Made by a program: the position numbers and the translations under genes
Shown: one piece after another, positions 1 to 6,754 of the stretch
How the letters are laid out: every line of letters starts with the position of its first letter
Position numbering within the stretch: position 1 is the first letter of the stretch
Notes under the pieces: model-generated
The model's input: only the letters and a program-made list of their open reading frames with translations
What the model was told of the DNA's origin: nothing
Database searches by the model: none
Assembly: GCA_011371325.1 (NCBI GenBank)
Contig: DRQV01000172.1
Location: 1-8,169, forward strand
Length of the DNA: 8,169 nucleotides
Source: Thioploca sp.
GTDB taxonomy: Bacteria > Pseudomonadota > Gammaproteobacteria > Beggiatoales > Beggiatoaceae
Reading direction: 5' to 3'

Positions 1-281
1 AATGCGGCTAAAACTGAATAAGTACTATTGCTATGTTCGGCTAATAATTTATCAGCAGTATTATGAGCTTGTTGAATTTGTTTCTGTTCTATTGAGATCA
101 AAACATGTTCATAATAATCAGAAGCGATTTGAGATTGTTGTTCTGTATAAGCTTGCCACCAACGCCAACCAAATAGTAAAGAAAAACCTATTATTATTCC
201 GCCAAAAACTGACAGACCATTTTCTTTCCACCATTTCTTTAACGCTTCAATTTGTTCTTCTTCTGTTTCGTAAACGGCCAC
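1..281 (-). CDS. yfgM: YfgM-like inner-membrane protein, N-terminal part (3' end beyond window)
   Basis: This frame reads from a GTG at 281 off the left edge, giving about 93 residues with no stop. The N-terminus starts VAVYETEEEQIEALKKWW and matches the E. coli YfgM pattern (acidic start, then KRFFAENGK, then one membrane helix). A single membrane helix spans about residues 23-42 and ends in the characteristic GWRWW. The periplasmic part begins with a helical stretch (QIASDYYEHVL, then HNTADKLLAEH) as expected for the TPR-like fold. In E. coli, YfgM is anchored in the inner membrane, associates with the SecYEG translocon and the chaperone PpiD, and helps periplasmic folding; that role is inferred here by homology. 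The GTG start is chosen because an in-frame TAG lies just upstream, an AAGGA motif sits 6 bases before it, and no better ATG exists. The gene follows hisS with a 10-base gap, the same order as in many gammaproteobacteria. Confidence 0.88.
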   Translation of the reverse strand, partial: MAVYETEEEQIEALKKWWKENGLSVFGGIIIGFSLLFGWRWWQAYTEQQSQIASDYYEHVLISIEQKQIQQAHNTADKLLAEHSNSTYSVLAA

Positions 282-287
282 AATAAT

Positions 288-292
288 TCCTT
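288..292 (-). promoter_or_regulatory. Ribosome binding site of the yfgM-like gene
   Basis: The minus strand reads AAGGA here, 6 bases before the GTG at 281. It touches the first base read of the 292-294 stop codon of hisS, so ribosomes finishing hisS would arrive at this site. It decides the GTG start and is the clearest Shine-Dalgarno motif at any gene start in the window. Confidence 0.6.
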
Positions 293-1566
293 TAGTCTAA
301 ATTTTTAAGATAATTAATTAATTCTAATTGTTCTAATATAACTTGAGGACGTTTTTCACGCAAGTATTTTAACGCAATTTTTTGATTGGCTAGCTCATCT
401 TCAGCAAGAACTAAAGCTAATTTAGCTCCACTCTTATCAGCTCTCTTAAACTGGCTTTTAAAACTACCATCACCACAATTAACAATCAAACGCAAATTTG
501 GTAGAGCATCCCGTAATAATTCGGCTAAATACCAACCATGCTTAATAACTTGTTCATTACCAACCAATATAAAATAAACATCTGGAGCATTAGTTGGTAT
601 CGGTAAATCGCTTTGCAATAATAACAATACTAACCGTTCAATACCCATTGCAAAACCAATAGCTGAGGTTGCTTTACCACCGATTTGTTCTATCAAAGAA
701 TCATAACGTCCTCCTGCACATACAGTTCCTTGAGCTCCTAAACAATCTGTTACCCATTCAAATACAGTTCGGTTATAATAGTCCAATCCTCTTACTAAAC
801 TTGGATTAACTTTATATTTTATTCCAATTTTATCAAGCAATTCTCGTAATTGAGAAAAATGTTCTTGTGATTCTGTATCTAAATACTCTAATAATTTTGG
901 AGCTTTTTCTATAATAGGTAGCATTTGGGGATTTTTACTATCTAAAATTCGTAATGGATTAGTACGCAAACGTCGTTGACTATCAGCATCTAATTGTTCA
1001 TTATAATCAGATAAATAATCCACTAATTTTTGTTTGTATACAGTACGTGCTTCCATTGAACCAAGCGAGTTAATTTGTAATTCTAAATTATTCAAACCTA
1101 GTTGTCGCCAAAATCGAGCTGTCATTAAAATTATTTCGGTATCAATATCTGGACCTTTTAACCCATAAACTTCTGCACCAATTTGATTAAACTGTCGATA
1201 GCGTCCTTGTTGTGGACGTTCATGCCGAAACATCTGGCCAATATACCATAATTTTTGAGTTTGATTGTGAAATAATCCATGTTGAATTCCAGCACGTACA
1301 CAACCAGCAGTACCTTCAGGCCGCAAAGTTAAATTATCTCCATTTCGATCTGTAAAACTAAACATTTCTTTTTCAACAATATCAGTTATTTCTCCAATAG
1401 AACGGCTAAATAATTCGGTAACTTCCAGTATTGGTAAACGAATTTCTTGATAGCCATAACTATCTAAAACTTGTTTAATCGTAGTTTCTACATATTGCCA
1501 AATAGGGGTTTGATCGGAAAGAATATCATTCATTCCTCGTACTGAGGAAATTAGCTTTTTAGCCAT
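292..1566 (-). CDS. hisS: Histidine--tRNA ligase
   Basis: This cytoplasmic class II aminoacyl-tRNA synthetase joins histidine to tRNA-His using ATP. The 424-residue length equals that of the E. coli enzyme and the alignment by eye is collinear. Visible landmarks are RGMNDIL near residue 10, LRPEGTAG (81-88), class II motif 2 with FRHERPQQGRYRQF (113-126, including R114 and E116), the histidine-binding LVRGLDYYNRT (257-267, with R259), the CAGGRYD loop (283-289), and motif 3 GFAMGIERL (304-312, with R311). The C-terminal anticodon-binding domain covers about residues 328-424. All catalytic residues appear present, so the enzyme should be active. Its ATG lies inside the end of tadA: the two genes share 8 bases (ATGGCTAA), and no good Shine-Dalgarno motif precedes the ATG, which suggests translational coupling to tadA. 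The yfgM-like gene follows 10 bases after the stop. Confidence 0.97.
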   Translation of the reverse strand: MAKKLISSVRGMNDILSDQTPIWQYVETTIKQVLDSYGYQEIRLPILEVTELFSRSIGEITDIVEKEMFSFTDRNGDNLTLRPEGTAGCVRAGIQHGLFHNQTQKLWYIGQMFRHERPQQGRYRQFNQIGAEVYGLKGPDIDTEIILMTARFWRQLGLNNLELQINSLGSMEARTVYKQKLVDYLSDYNEQLDADSQRRLRTNPLRILDSKNPQMLPIIEKAPKLLEYLDTESQEHFSQLRELLDKIGIKYKVNPSLVRGLDYYNRTVFEWVTDCLGAQGTVCAGGRYDSLIEQIGGKATSAIGFAMGIERLVLLLLQSDLPIPTNAPDVYFILVGNEQVIKHGWYLAELLRDALPNLRLIVNCGDGSFKSQFKRADKSGAKLALVLAEDELANQKIALKYLREKRPQVILEQLELINYLKNLD

Positions 1567-2008
1567 AATTTATTTTACGTTGGTGAATAAAAAAATCGGT
1601 CAAACATTTTTTGCACTCATGTGCCAATACTCCGCTAACACATTCTACTTGATGATTATGTCGAGTGTCTCTTAAAATATCAAAACGGCTACCAGCAGCT
1701 CCAGCCTTTTCATCATAAGTTCCAAATACTACCCGTTTGATTCTAGCCTGAATAATAGCTCCCGCACACATAGTACAAGGTTCTAATGTTACATATAAAG
1801 TTGTATCAGTTAAACGATAGTTGTTTAAATAGTTAGCTGCTTGACGTAATGCGACTATCTCCGCATGAGCGGTCGGATCATTGGTAGCTATTGGCTGATT
1901 CCAGCCTTCTGCAATACATATATTATTGTGTACTATTATAGCACCAACAGGAACTTCTCCTTTTTTTGCTAGTGCTAAAGCATGTTGCATCCACTTTTGA
2001 TCATTCAT
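1559..2008 (-). CDS. tadA: tRNA-specific adenosine deaminase
   Basis: TadA converts adenosine 34 to inosine in the anticodon of tRNA-Arg(ACG), allowing one tRNA to read several CGN codons. The protein has 149 residues, slightly shorter than the E. coli enzyme at its ends but complete through the cytidine/deoxycytidylate deaminase fold. The zinc and catalytic signature is intact: HAE at 48-50 (H48 binds zinc, E50 is the proton shuttle) and PCTMC at 77-81 (C78 and C81 bind zinc). The segments EVPVGAI, TAHAEIVALRQ, NYRLTDTTLYVTLEP and KAGAAGS are typical of TadA rather than of cytidine or guanine deaminases. The start is placed at MNDQKWMQHAL because it aligns with the usual TadA N-terminus; no strong Shine-Dalgarno motif precedes it. 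It is the first gene of the tadA-hisS-yfgM cluster, and its stop overlaps the hisS start by 8 bases. Confidence 0.96.
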   Translation of the reverse strand: MNDQKWMQHALALAKKGEVPVGAIIVHNNICIAEGWNQPIATNDPTAHAEIVALRQAANYLNNYRLTDTTLYVTLEPCTMCAGAIIQARIKRVVFGTYDEKAGAAGSRFDILRDTRHNHQVECVSGVLAHECKKCLTDFFIHQRKINYG

Positions 2009-2179
2009 AAATTAGGTTACAAAGTGTATTTTATCATCTTTTTATAAATCTACATATTATTGAATTATAAAATCAAATTTTTAATATAACTTTAAAAAAT
2101 AATTAGTGAGAAATATCTGAATATACCTACAATTGATAAGAGTGATAGCAATGTAATTTTGAATATTCCATAATGGTTA
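2009..2179. other. AT-rich gap between the hybrid sensor and tadA
   Basis: These 171 bases carry no convincing gene. The gap must hold whatever promoter serves tadA-hisS-yfgM if those genes are not read through from upstream. The minus strand has a TATAAT at 2064-2069, but the bases at the expected -35 spacing do not resemble TTGACA, so it is only a weak candidate in very AT-rich DNA. I see no GC-rich hairpin followed by a T run that would serve as an intrinsic terminator for the sensor gene ending at 2180. Confidence 0.4.
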
Positions 2180-5100
2180 TTAAAGTCCAAAGCCTACTAT
2201 GGTAATATCATCTTGTTGGTTATTATCTCCTTTATATTCATCAAAGAGTTTAAATAATTCTTTTTGCTGTATAGAAAAATCATAATGATGAATTTTTAAT
2301 AAAATATCTTGAAATCTTTTATTACCTAATGGAAAATTTTTTTTACCTCCAAGTTGATCCGTAAAACCATCAGTAGAAATATAGAAAAACATATCAGTCT
2401 CAATTGGTACTTTATGTGATGTAAAAGGAAAATCAACTTTAGCTTTTTTATAACCCAAACTTTCTTTATCGCCTTTTATAATATATATTTCATTGTTTTT
2501 GATATAATTTAATGGTAATCTTGCCCCGGCAAAAGTCAATATCATATTCTGAAAATTAATCAAACAAACTGCTGCATCTAAACCATCGTCAGACTCAACA
2601 TGTTCAGTATCTTGCTGTAATGCAGTTTTTACTGAAAAACTAAGTTTTTGTAAAATTTTAGATGGATCATGACAAGATTCATCTCTAGTAATACGTCTTA
2701 AACTAGTTGAAGCAACCATTGCCATAAATGCACCTGGAACACCATGTCCAGTACAATCCATTACTACAATAATTAACGTGTTATTAAATGGTTCGGCATA
2801 AATAATATCTCCACCAACAATATCTCTTGGCATCCAAGTAAAAAAATGCTTGGGTAAAATATTGCTAATTTGTTCAGGATTGGGTAATAAAGAGCTTTGG
2901 ATAGTCTTTGCATACCGAATGCTATCTACCATCATTTTATTTACAGCTTCAATAGCAGCTAAACGTACTGTTTCTACTTGTAATTTTTTAATTTTAAGAT
3001 GAGTTTTTAATCTAGCTAATAGCTCATCTTTTAATATCGGTTTAGTTAAGTAATCGTTAGCTCCAACATCTAAACCGGTTACCAAATCTGTAATTTGATT
3101 TTTAGCAGTTAATAATAAAATTGGTAATTCATCAGCTTGCCAAGTTTTACGAATTTGGGTCGTTACTTCATACCCAGACATTTTGGGCATCATTACATCT
3201 AATAAAATTGCATCTGGTTTTAAACCATTTTGTATTAATTCTAAAGCTTTTATTCCTGAATTAGCTTGAGTTATATTATGATTTTCTAAAGATAAATAGT
3301 TTTCTAATACTTGTAAATTTATTGGTTCATCATCAACAATCAGAACATTAGAACCAATTTTTTTTGATTTTCTTACTGAAAATTCAGGTTTATCTTCTTT
3401 CTCTGTTGAATTAGCTGGATAACTCTCTACTTTAGATACATGAGCAATTTCTGTTGATAATGGGCTTGCTTTTCCTTTTGCAATTGGTAAAGTAAAAATC
3501 AACTGTGAACCCTTACCAAAAATAGATTTTGCCCAAATTTTACCATTATGTAATTCAATTAACTGTTTGGTTACAGCTAAACCTAAACCAGTCCCACCAT
3601 ATTCTCTGGCAGTTGAGCCTTCGCCTTGTTCAAAAGAACCAAAAATACTTTCTAATTTATCTGATGGGATACCAATACCAGTATCTGAAACTGTTATTTC
3701 TATATATGAATCAATTGCTTTAGCAGTTATTTCAATTTTTCCTACTTCAGTGAATTTTATTGCATTACCAAGTAAATTATAAAAAATTTGTTGCAATCTG
3801 TTTTCATCAGCTTGAATCGGTGGTAAATCTTTAGCAACATTATTTAATAATTTTAAGTTTTTATCTTGCACTAAAGTTTGATTTAAATTAAATACAATTT
3901 CGATAATTTCATGTAATGCAATTGGTTTTAACTGTAAATCCAGTTTTTTCTGTTTAAGAGTAGAAAAATCTAAAATATCATTTACTAAGTTAGCTAACCG
4001 TTTGCCACTACTAACGATCATATCGAGGTTAGCAATAGTTTTATCGGGTAATTTACCAGTTACTCCATCAATTAAAGATTCTGCAATTCCTATAATACCA
4101 TTTAACGGAGTACGTAATTCATGTGAAGTATTGGCTAAAAATTCATCTTTAAGTTTATTGGCTGTTTGTAATTGTTCATTAAGATTTTGTAAGCGAGCAT
4201 TAAAGGCTCTGGTAAATTCTAACTTTCTTTGTTGAGCTACAAAAACCCCTATGATGCCACCTAATATTACAATGGTATAAATGGTATAAGCCCACCAAGT
4301 TTGCCACCAAGGTGGTAAAATTATAACTTCTATTGAAGTGCCTATTTCATTCCATAAACCGTCATTATTAGATGCTTTTACAGTAAAGTTATATTTTCCG
4401 GCATCCAAGTTAGTATAAGTAGCAAATCGTCTGTTGCTATTAGTATAAGTCCATTCTTTATCAAATCCTTCCATCATGTAAGCATATTTATTTTTATTAG
4501 ATGCTTGATAATTCAATGCAACAAATTCAAAACTAAAAACAGATTGTTCATAAGACAAAATAATTTGTTTAGCAAAATTAATCGGAACTTGTAAAGGAGA
4601 GGTTTTATTAACCAATACTGATTGATTAAATAGCTGAAAATCAGTTAAAATTACTGGTGGTGGATAGGGATTATCCTGCAATTTGTCTGGATAAAAAGTA
4701 TTAAATCCATTTAAACCGCCAAAAAATAATTCGCCAGCCATATTTTTATAAGCTGAACGTGGTAAAAATAGATTACCTTGCAAGCCGTCACGTTTATCAT
4801 AATTTCTAAAAGTTTTAGTTTTTGGATTAAATCTTGATAAACCATTATTGGTACTAATCCATAAATAGCCTTGGTTATCTTCCAAAATACCAGCAACACT
4901 ATTGCCAATCAAACCGTGTTTAACTTGATAGGTAGTAAAATTTTGTTCTGCTTTATTAAATTTATTTAAGCCATCATTAGTACCAATCCAAATTGTCCCG
5001 GCTTTATCTTCAAAAATAGTAGAAATAACCGCATTGCTTATACTATTAGGATTTTCATTTGGTATATAGTTGGTAAAAATTTGTGTAGTTGGATCAAAAG

Positions 5101-6709
5101 TAATTATCCCAGAATCATCTGCCCCAATCCAAATTATTCCGGTAGAATCTACTTTTACCACAGATAACCAGTCTGTAACAATACTATTTGGATCATTCTT
5201 ATCATGTTTGTAATGTTTAACCGTCTGTTGAATAGGATCAAGTTTATCCAATCCTCCTCCAATAGAAGCTATCCATACATTACCTTCATTATCAAGGTCT
5301 ATATCCCATATAACATCATAATTTATACTATTTGAATTATTTGGATCATGTTGATAATGGGTAAAAATTTCAGTTTTAGGATTAAAATAATTTAACCCTC
5401 CACCTTCAGTAGCAATCCATAATTTACCGTTATTATCAGGATGAATTGTCATTATCAAGTTATTACTAATACTATTAGGATTTTTATTATCATATCGATA
5501 ATTAGTAAAGGAAGAAGTTGTTCGATCTAATTTGTTAAGCCCACCACCTTTAGTTCCTATCCATAAGATATTATTATTTTCATAAATAGCACTTATTAAA
5601 TTATTATTTAAGCCATTTTTTTGTAATGGTTTATGTTCATAAGTAATAAATCTATCATATCCTGGGTCGTATTTATTTATTCCATTATCGGTTGTAATCC
5701 ATATTATACCAGTGTTGTTTTCATAAATACCAAAAATAGTATTATTACTCAAACTATATGGATTGCTTAATTCTGCTTGGTAATGAGTAAACTTATCATT
5801 ATTTCGATCAAATTGATTTAATCCGCCTCCCAATGTACCTATCCAAAGTTTGCCTTTACTATCTTCATAAATTGAAGTTACCATGTTATGACTCAAACTA
5901 TTAGGATTATATTTATCATGTTGATAATGAATAAATTTTTCCGTATTTGGATCATATTTATCCAGACCACTTTCAGTAGCTAACCATAAAATTCCACTTT
6001 TATCTACTAAAATTGTACGCATAGAATCATTGGCCAAGCTATTAGGATTAGTTTCATCATGTCGATAATGAGTGAAAGTCTCAGTTTTAATATCAAATTT
6101 ATTTAACCCACCGCCATAAGTACTAATCCACAATATATCATTATCACCCTGAGAAATAGAATAAGTTGTATTATTGCTTAAACTATTCGTATTGTTTGGA
6201 TCATGTCGATAATTAATAAAGGAATTATTACTTGGATCGAATTTACTAAAACCATTAGCATAAATTAGTACCCATATAGTACCATCATTATCTTCATAAA
6301 TGGATTGAATATTATCGCTAATCAAACTATTTGGATCATTTGGGTCATGCTGATATCTGGTAAAGATTTCAGTTTTAGGATCAAATTTATTTAACCCACC
6401 ACCAGAGGTAGCAATCCATAAGTTTCCTGTTCTATCTTTAAGTAAAAACCAAGTATAATTATTACTCAAGCTAAGTATATTATCTGGATCATATTTATAA
6501 ACTATAAACTTGATTCCATCATATTTAGCCAAACCATTTTTAGTAGCAAACCACATAAAACCTTGGTCATCTTGAATAACGGAAGTAGTAAAGTTACTTG
6601 GCAAGCCATCTTCAACATTCAAATGCTCAAATTTAATATCATCCCCTTGTGCTGATATAAATATTATTAACATTATAATTCCAGCAAGAATTTGGAAGAA
6701 GGTTTTCAT
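2180..6709 (-). CDS. Propeller-type hybrid histidine kinase with C-terminal SpoIIE/PP2C phosphatase
   Basis: This 1509-residue protein should sense a signal outside the cytoplasm and pass it inward by phosphotransfer. Domains in order: signal peptide (about 1-20, cleavage near ISA/QG, no lipobox); fourteen Reg_prop-type repeats (about 31-676); Y_Y_Y domain (about 735-797, with YMMEGFDKEW and AGKYNFTVKASNNDG); one membrane helix (about 805-825); a coiled linker; HisKA with SHELRTPLNG and phospho-acceptor H863; HATPase_c with N-box NLLGNAIKF (978-986), DTGIGIP (1009-1015) and GGTGLGL (1038-1044); receiver (about 1120-1238) with D1126/D1127, acceptor D1171 and K1223; and a helical linker leading to a SpoIIE-type PP2C phosphatase (about 1263-1509). 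The phosphatase keeps its metal-binding acids: D1301 in GGD, D1318 in MDCTGHG, D1378, D1447 in STDGFTD and D1501 in DDIT. The sensing half matches Bacteroides hybrid two-component systems, but no AraC-type HTH is present. The ligand and the phosphatase target are unknown. The ATG at 6709 gives a complete signal peptide, although no Shine-Dalgarno motif is evident. Confidence 0.93.
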   Translation of the reverse strand: MKTFFQILAGIIMLIIFISAQGDDIKFEHLNVEDGLPSNFTTSVIQDDQGFMWFATKNGLAKYDGIKFIVYKYDPDNILSLSNNYTWFLLKDRTGNLWIATSGGGLNKFDPKTEIFTRYQHDPNDPNSLISDNIQSIYEDNDGTIWVLIYANGFSKFDPSNNSFINYRHDPNNTNSLSNNTTYSISQGDNDILWISTYGGGLNKFDIKTETFTHYRHDETNPNSLANDSMRTILVDKSGILWLATESGLDKYDPNTEKFIHYQHDKYNPNSLSHNMVTSIYEDSKGKLWIGTLGGGLNQFDRNNDKFTHYQAELSNPYSLSNNTIFGIYENNTGIIWITTDNGINKYDPGYDRFITYEHKPLQKNGLNNNLISAIYENNNILWIGTKGGGLNKLDRTTSSFTNYRYDNKNPNSISNNLIMTIHPDNNGKLWIATEGGGLNYFNPKTEIFTHYQHDPNNSNSINYDVIWDIDLDNEGNVWIASIGGGLDKLDPIQQTVKHYKHDKNDPNSIVTDWLSVVKVDSTGIIWIGADDSGIITFDPTTQIFTNYIPNENPNSISNAVISTIFEDKAGTIWIGTNDGLNKFNKAEQNFTTYQVKHGLIGNSVAGILEDNQGYLWISTNNGLSRFNPKTKTFRNYDKRDGLQGNLFLPRSAYKNMAGELFFGGLNGFNTFYPDKLQDNPYPPPVILTDFQLFNQSVLVNKTSPLQVPINFAKQIILSYEQSVFSFEFVALNYQASNKNKYAYMMEGFDKEWTYTNSNRRFATYTNLDAGKYNFTVKASNNDGLWNEIGTSIEVIILPPWWQTWWAYTIYTIVILGGIIGVFVAQQRKLEFTRAFNARLQNLNEQLQTANKLKDEFLANTSHELRTPLNGIIGIAESLIDGVTGKLPDKTIANLDMIVSSGKRLANLVNDILDFSTLKQKKLDLQLKPIALHEIIEIVFNLNQTLVQDKNLKLLNNVAKDLPPIQADENRLQQIFYNLLGNAIKFTEVGKIEITAKAIDSYIEITVSDTGIGIPSDKLESIFGSFEQGEGSTAREYGGTGLGLAVTKQLIELHNGKIWAKSIFGKGSQLIFTLPIAKGKASPLSTEIAHVSKVESYPANSTEKEDKPEFSVRKSKKIGSNVLIVDDEPINLQVLENYLSLENHNITQANSGIKALELIQNGLKPDAILLDVMMPKMSGYEVTTQIRKTWQADELPILLLTAKNQITDLVTGLDVGANDYLTKPILKDELLARLKTHLKIKKLQVETVRLAAIEAVNKMMVDSIRYAKTIQSSLLPNPEQISNILPKHFFTWMPRDIVGGDIIYAEPFNNTLIIVVMDCTGHGVPGAFMAMVASTSLRRITRDESCHDPSKILQKLSFSVKTALQQDTEHVESDDGLDAAVCLINFQNMILTFAGARLPLNYIKNNEIYIIKGDKESLGYKKAKVDFPFTSHKVPIETDMFFYISTDGFTDQLGGKKNFPLGNKRFQDILLKIHHYDFSIQQKELFKLFDEYKGDNNQQDDITIVGFGL
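4682..6619 (-). repeat. Fourteen tandem propeller-blade repeats inside the hybrid sensor
   Basis: The coding DNA for residues 31-676 is an imperfect tandem repeat with a period of about 143 bases (47-48 codons). Each unit has the pattern: short hydrophobic strand, (E/D)D..G.(L/I)WI.T, then GLNKFD, then F.(H/N)Y.HD..NPNSLSNN. I count fourteen units by eye, the last being degenerate (ELFFGGLNGFNTFYP). Fourteen units is the number expected for two seven-bladed propellers, the structure known for the periplasmic sensors of Bacteroides hybrid two-component systems. The repeat survives at DNA level: the same 14-base word (TCATGTTGATAATG on the plus strand) occurs at 5346 and 5916, four units apart. 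Confidence 0.88.
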
Positions 6710-6754
6710 AGTTTTTTAAATATGATTCAAACTTAATCAGTATCACTTTGTATA
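6710..6754. other. Short gap between the methyltransferase and sensor genes
   Basis: These 45 bases separate the methyltransferase stop from the sensor start. They are AT-rich, contain no hairpin terminator and show no clear Shine-Dalgarno motif before the ATG at 6709. The shortness and shared direction suggest the two genes are co-transcribed, but a weak promoter within the gap cannot be excluded by eye. Confidence 0.4.

Noticed and set aside
2..286. Plus-strand open frame of 94 codons at the left end
   Set aside because: It lies antisense to the yfgM-like gene, its translation resembles no known family, and the minus-strand reading has a clear YfgM N-terminus, membrane helix and ribosome site.
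2160..2180. Short palindrome CCATAATGG just after the sensor stop as a terminator
   Set aside because: The stem is only four bases, AT-containing and not followed by a T run on the minus strand, so it is unlikely to terminate transcription.
2180..2950. AraC-type HTH expected at the end of a propeller-type hybrid sensor
   Set aside because: No helix-turn-helix pattern is present after the receiver; the C-terminal residues are instead a SpoIIE/PP2C domain with its metal-binding acids.
3529..4235. Three plus-strand open frames and their short peptides within the kinase region
   Set aside because: They are antisense to the HisKA/HATPase_c coding region, whose motifs are unmistakable, and they show no ribosome site or recognisable domain.
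4711..4908. Minus-strand frame of 65 codons inside the propeller region
   Set aside because: It is an out-of-frame reading of the repeat-coding DNA of the sensor, with no independent support.
4682..6619. Regular repeats with about 143-base spacing considered as a CRISPR array or intergenic satellite
   Set aside because: The repeats keep the reading frame, diverge mostly as protein repeats would, lack conserved 25-40 base units with unique spacers, and translate into propeller blades.
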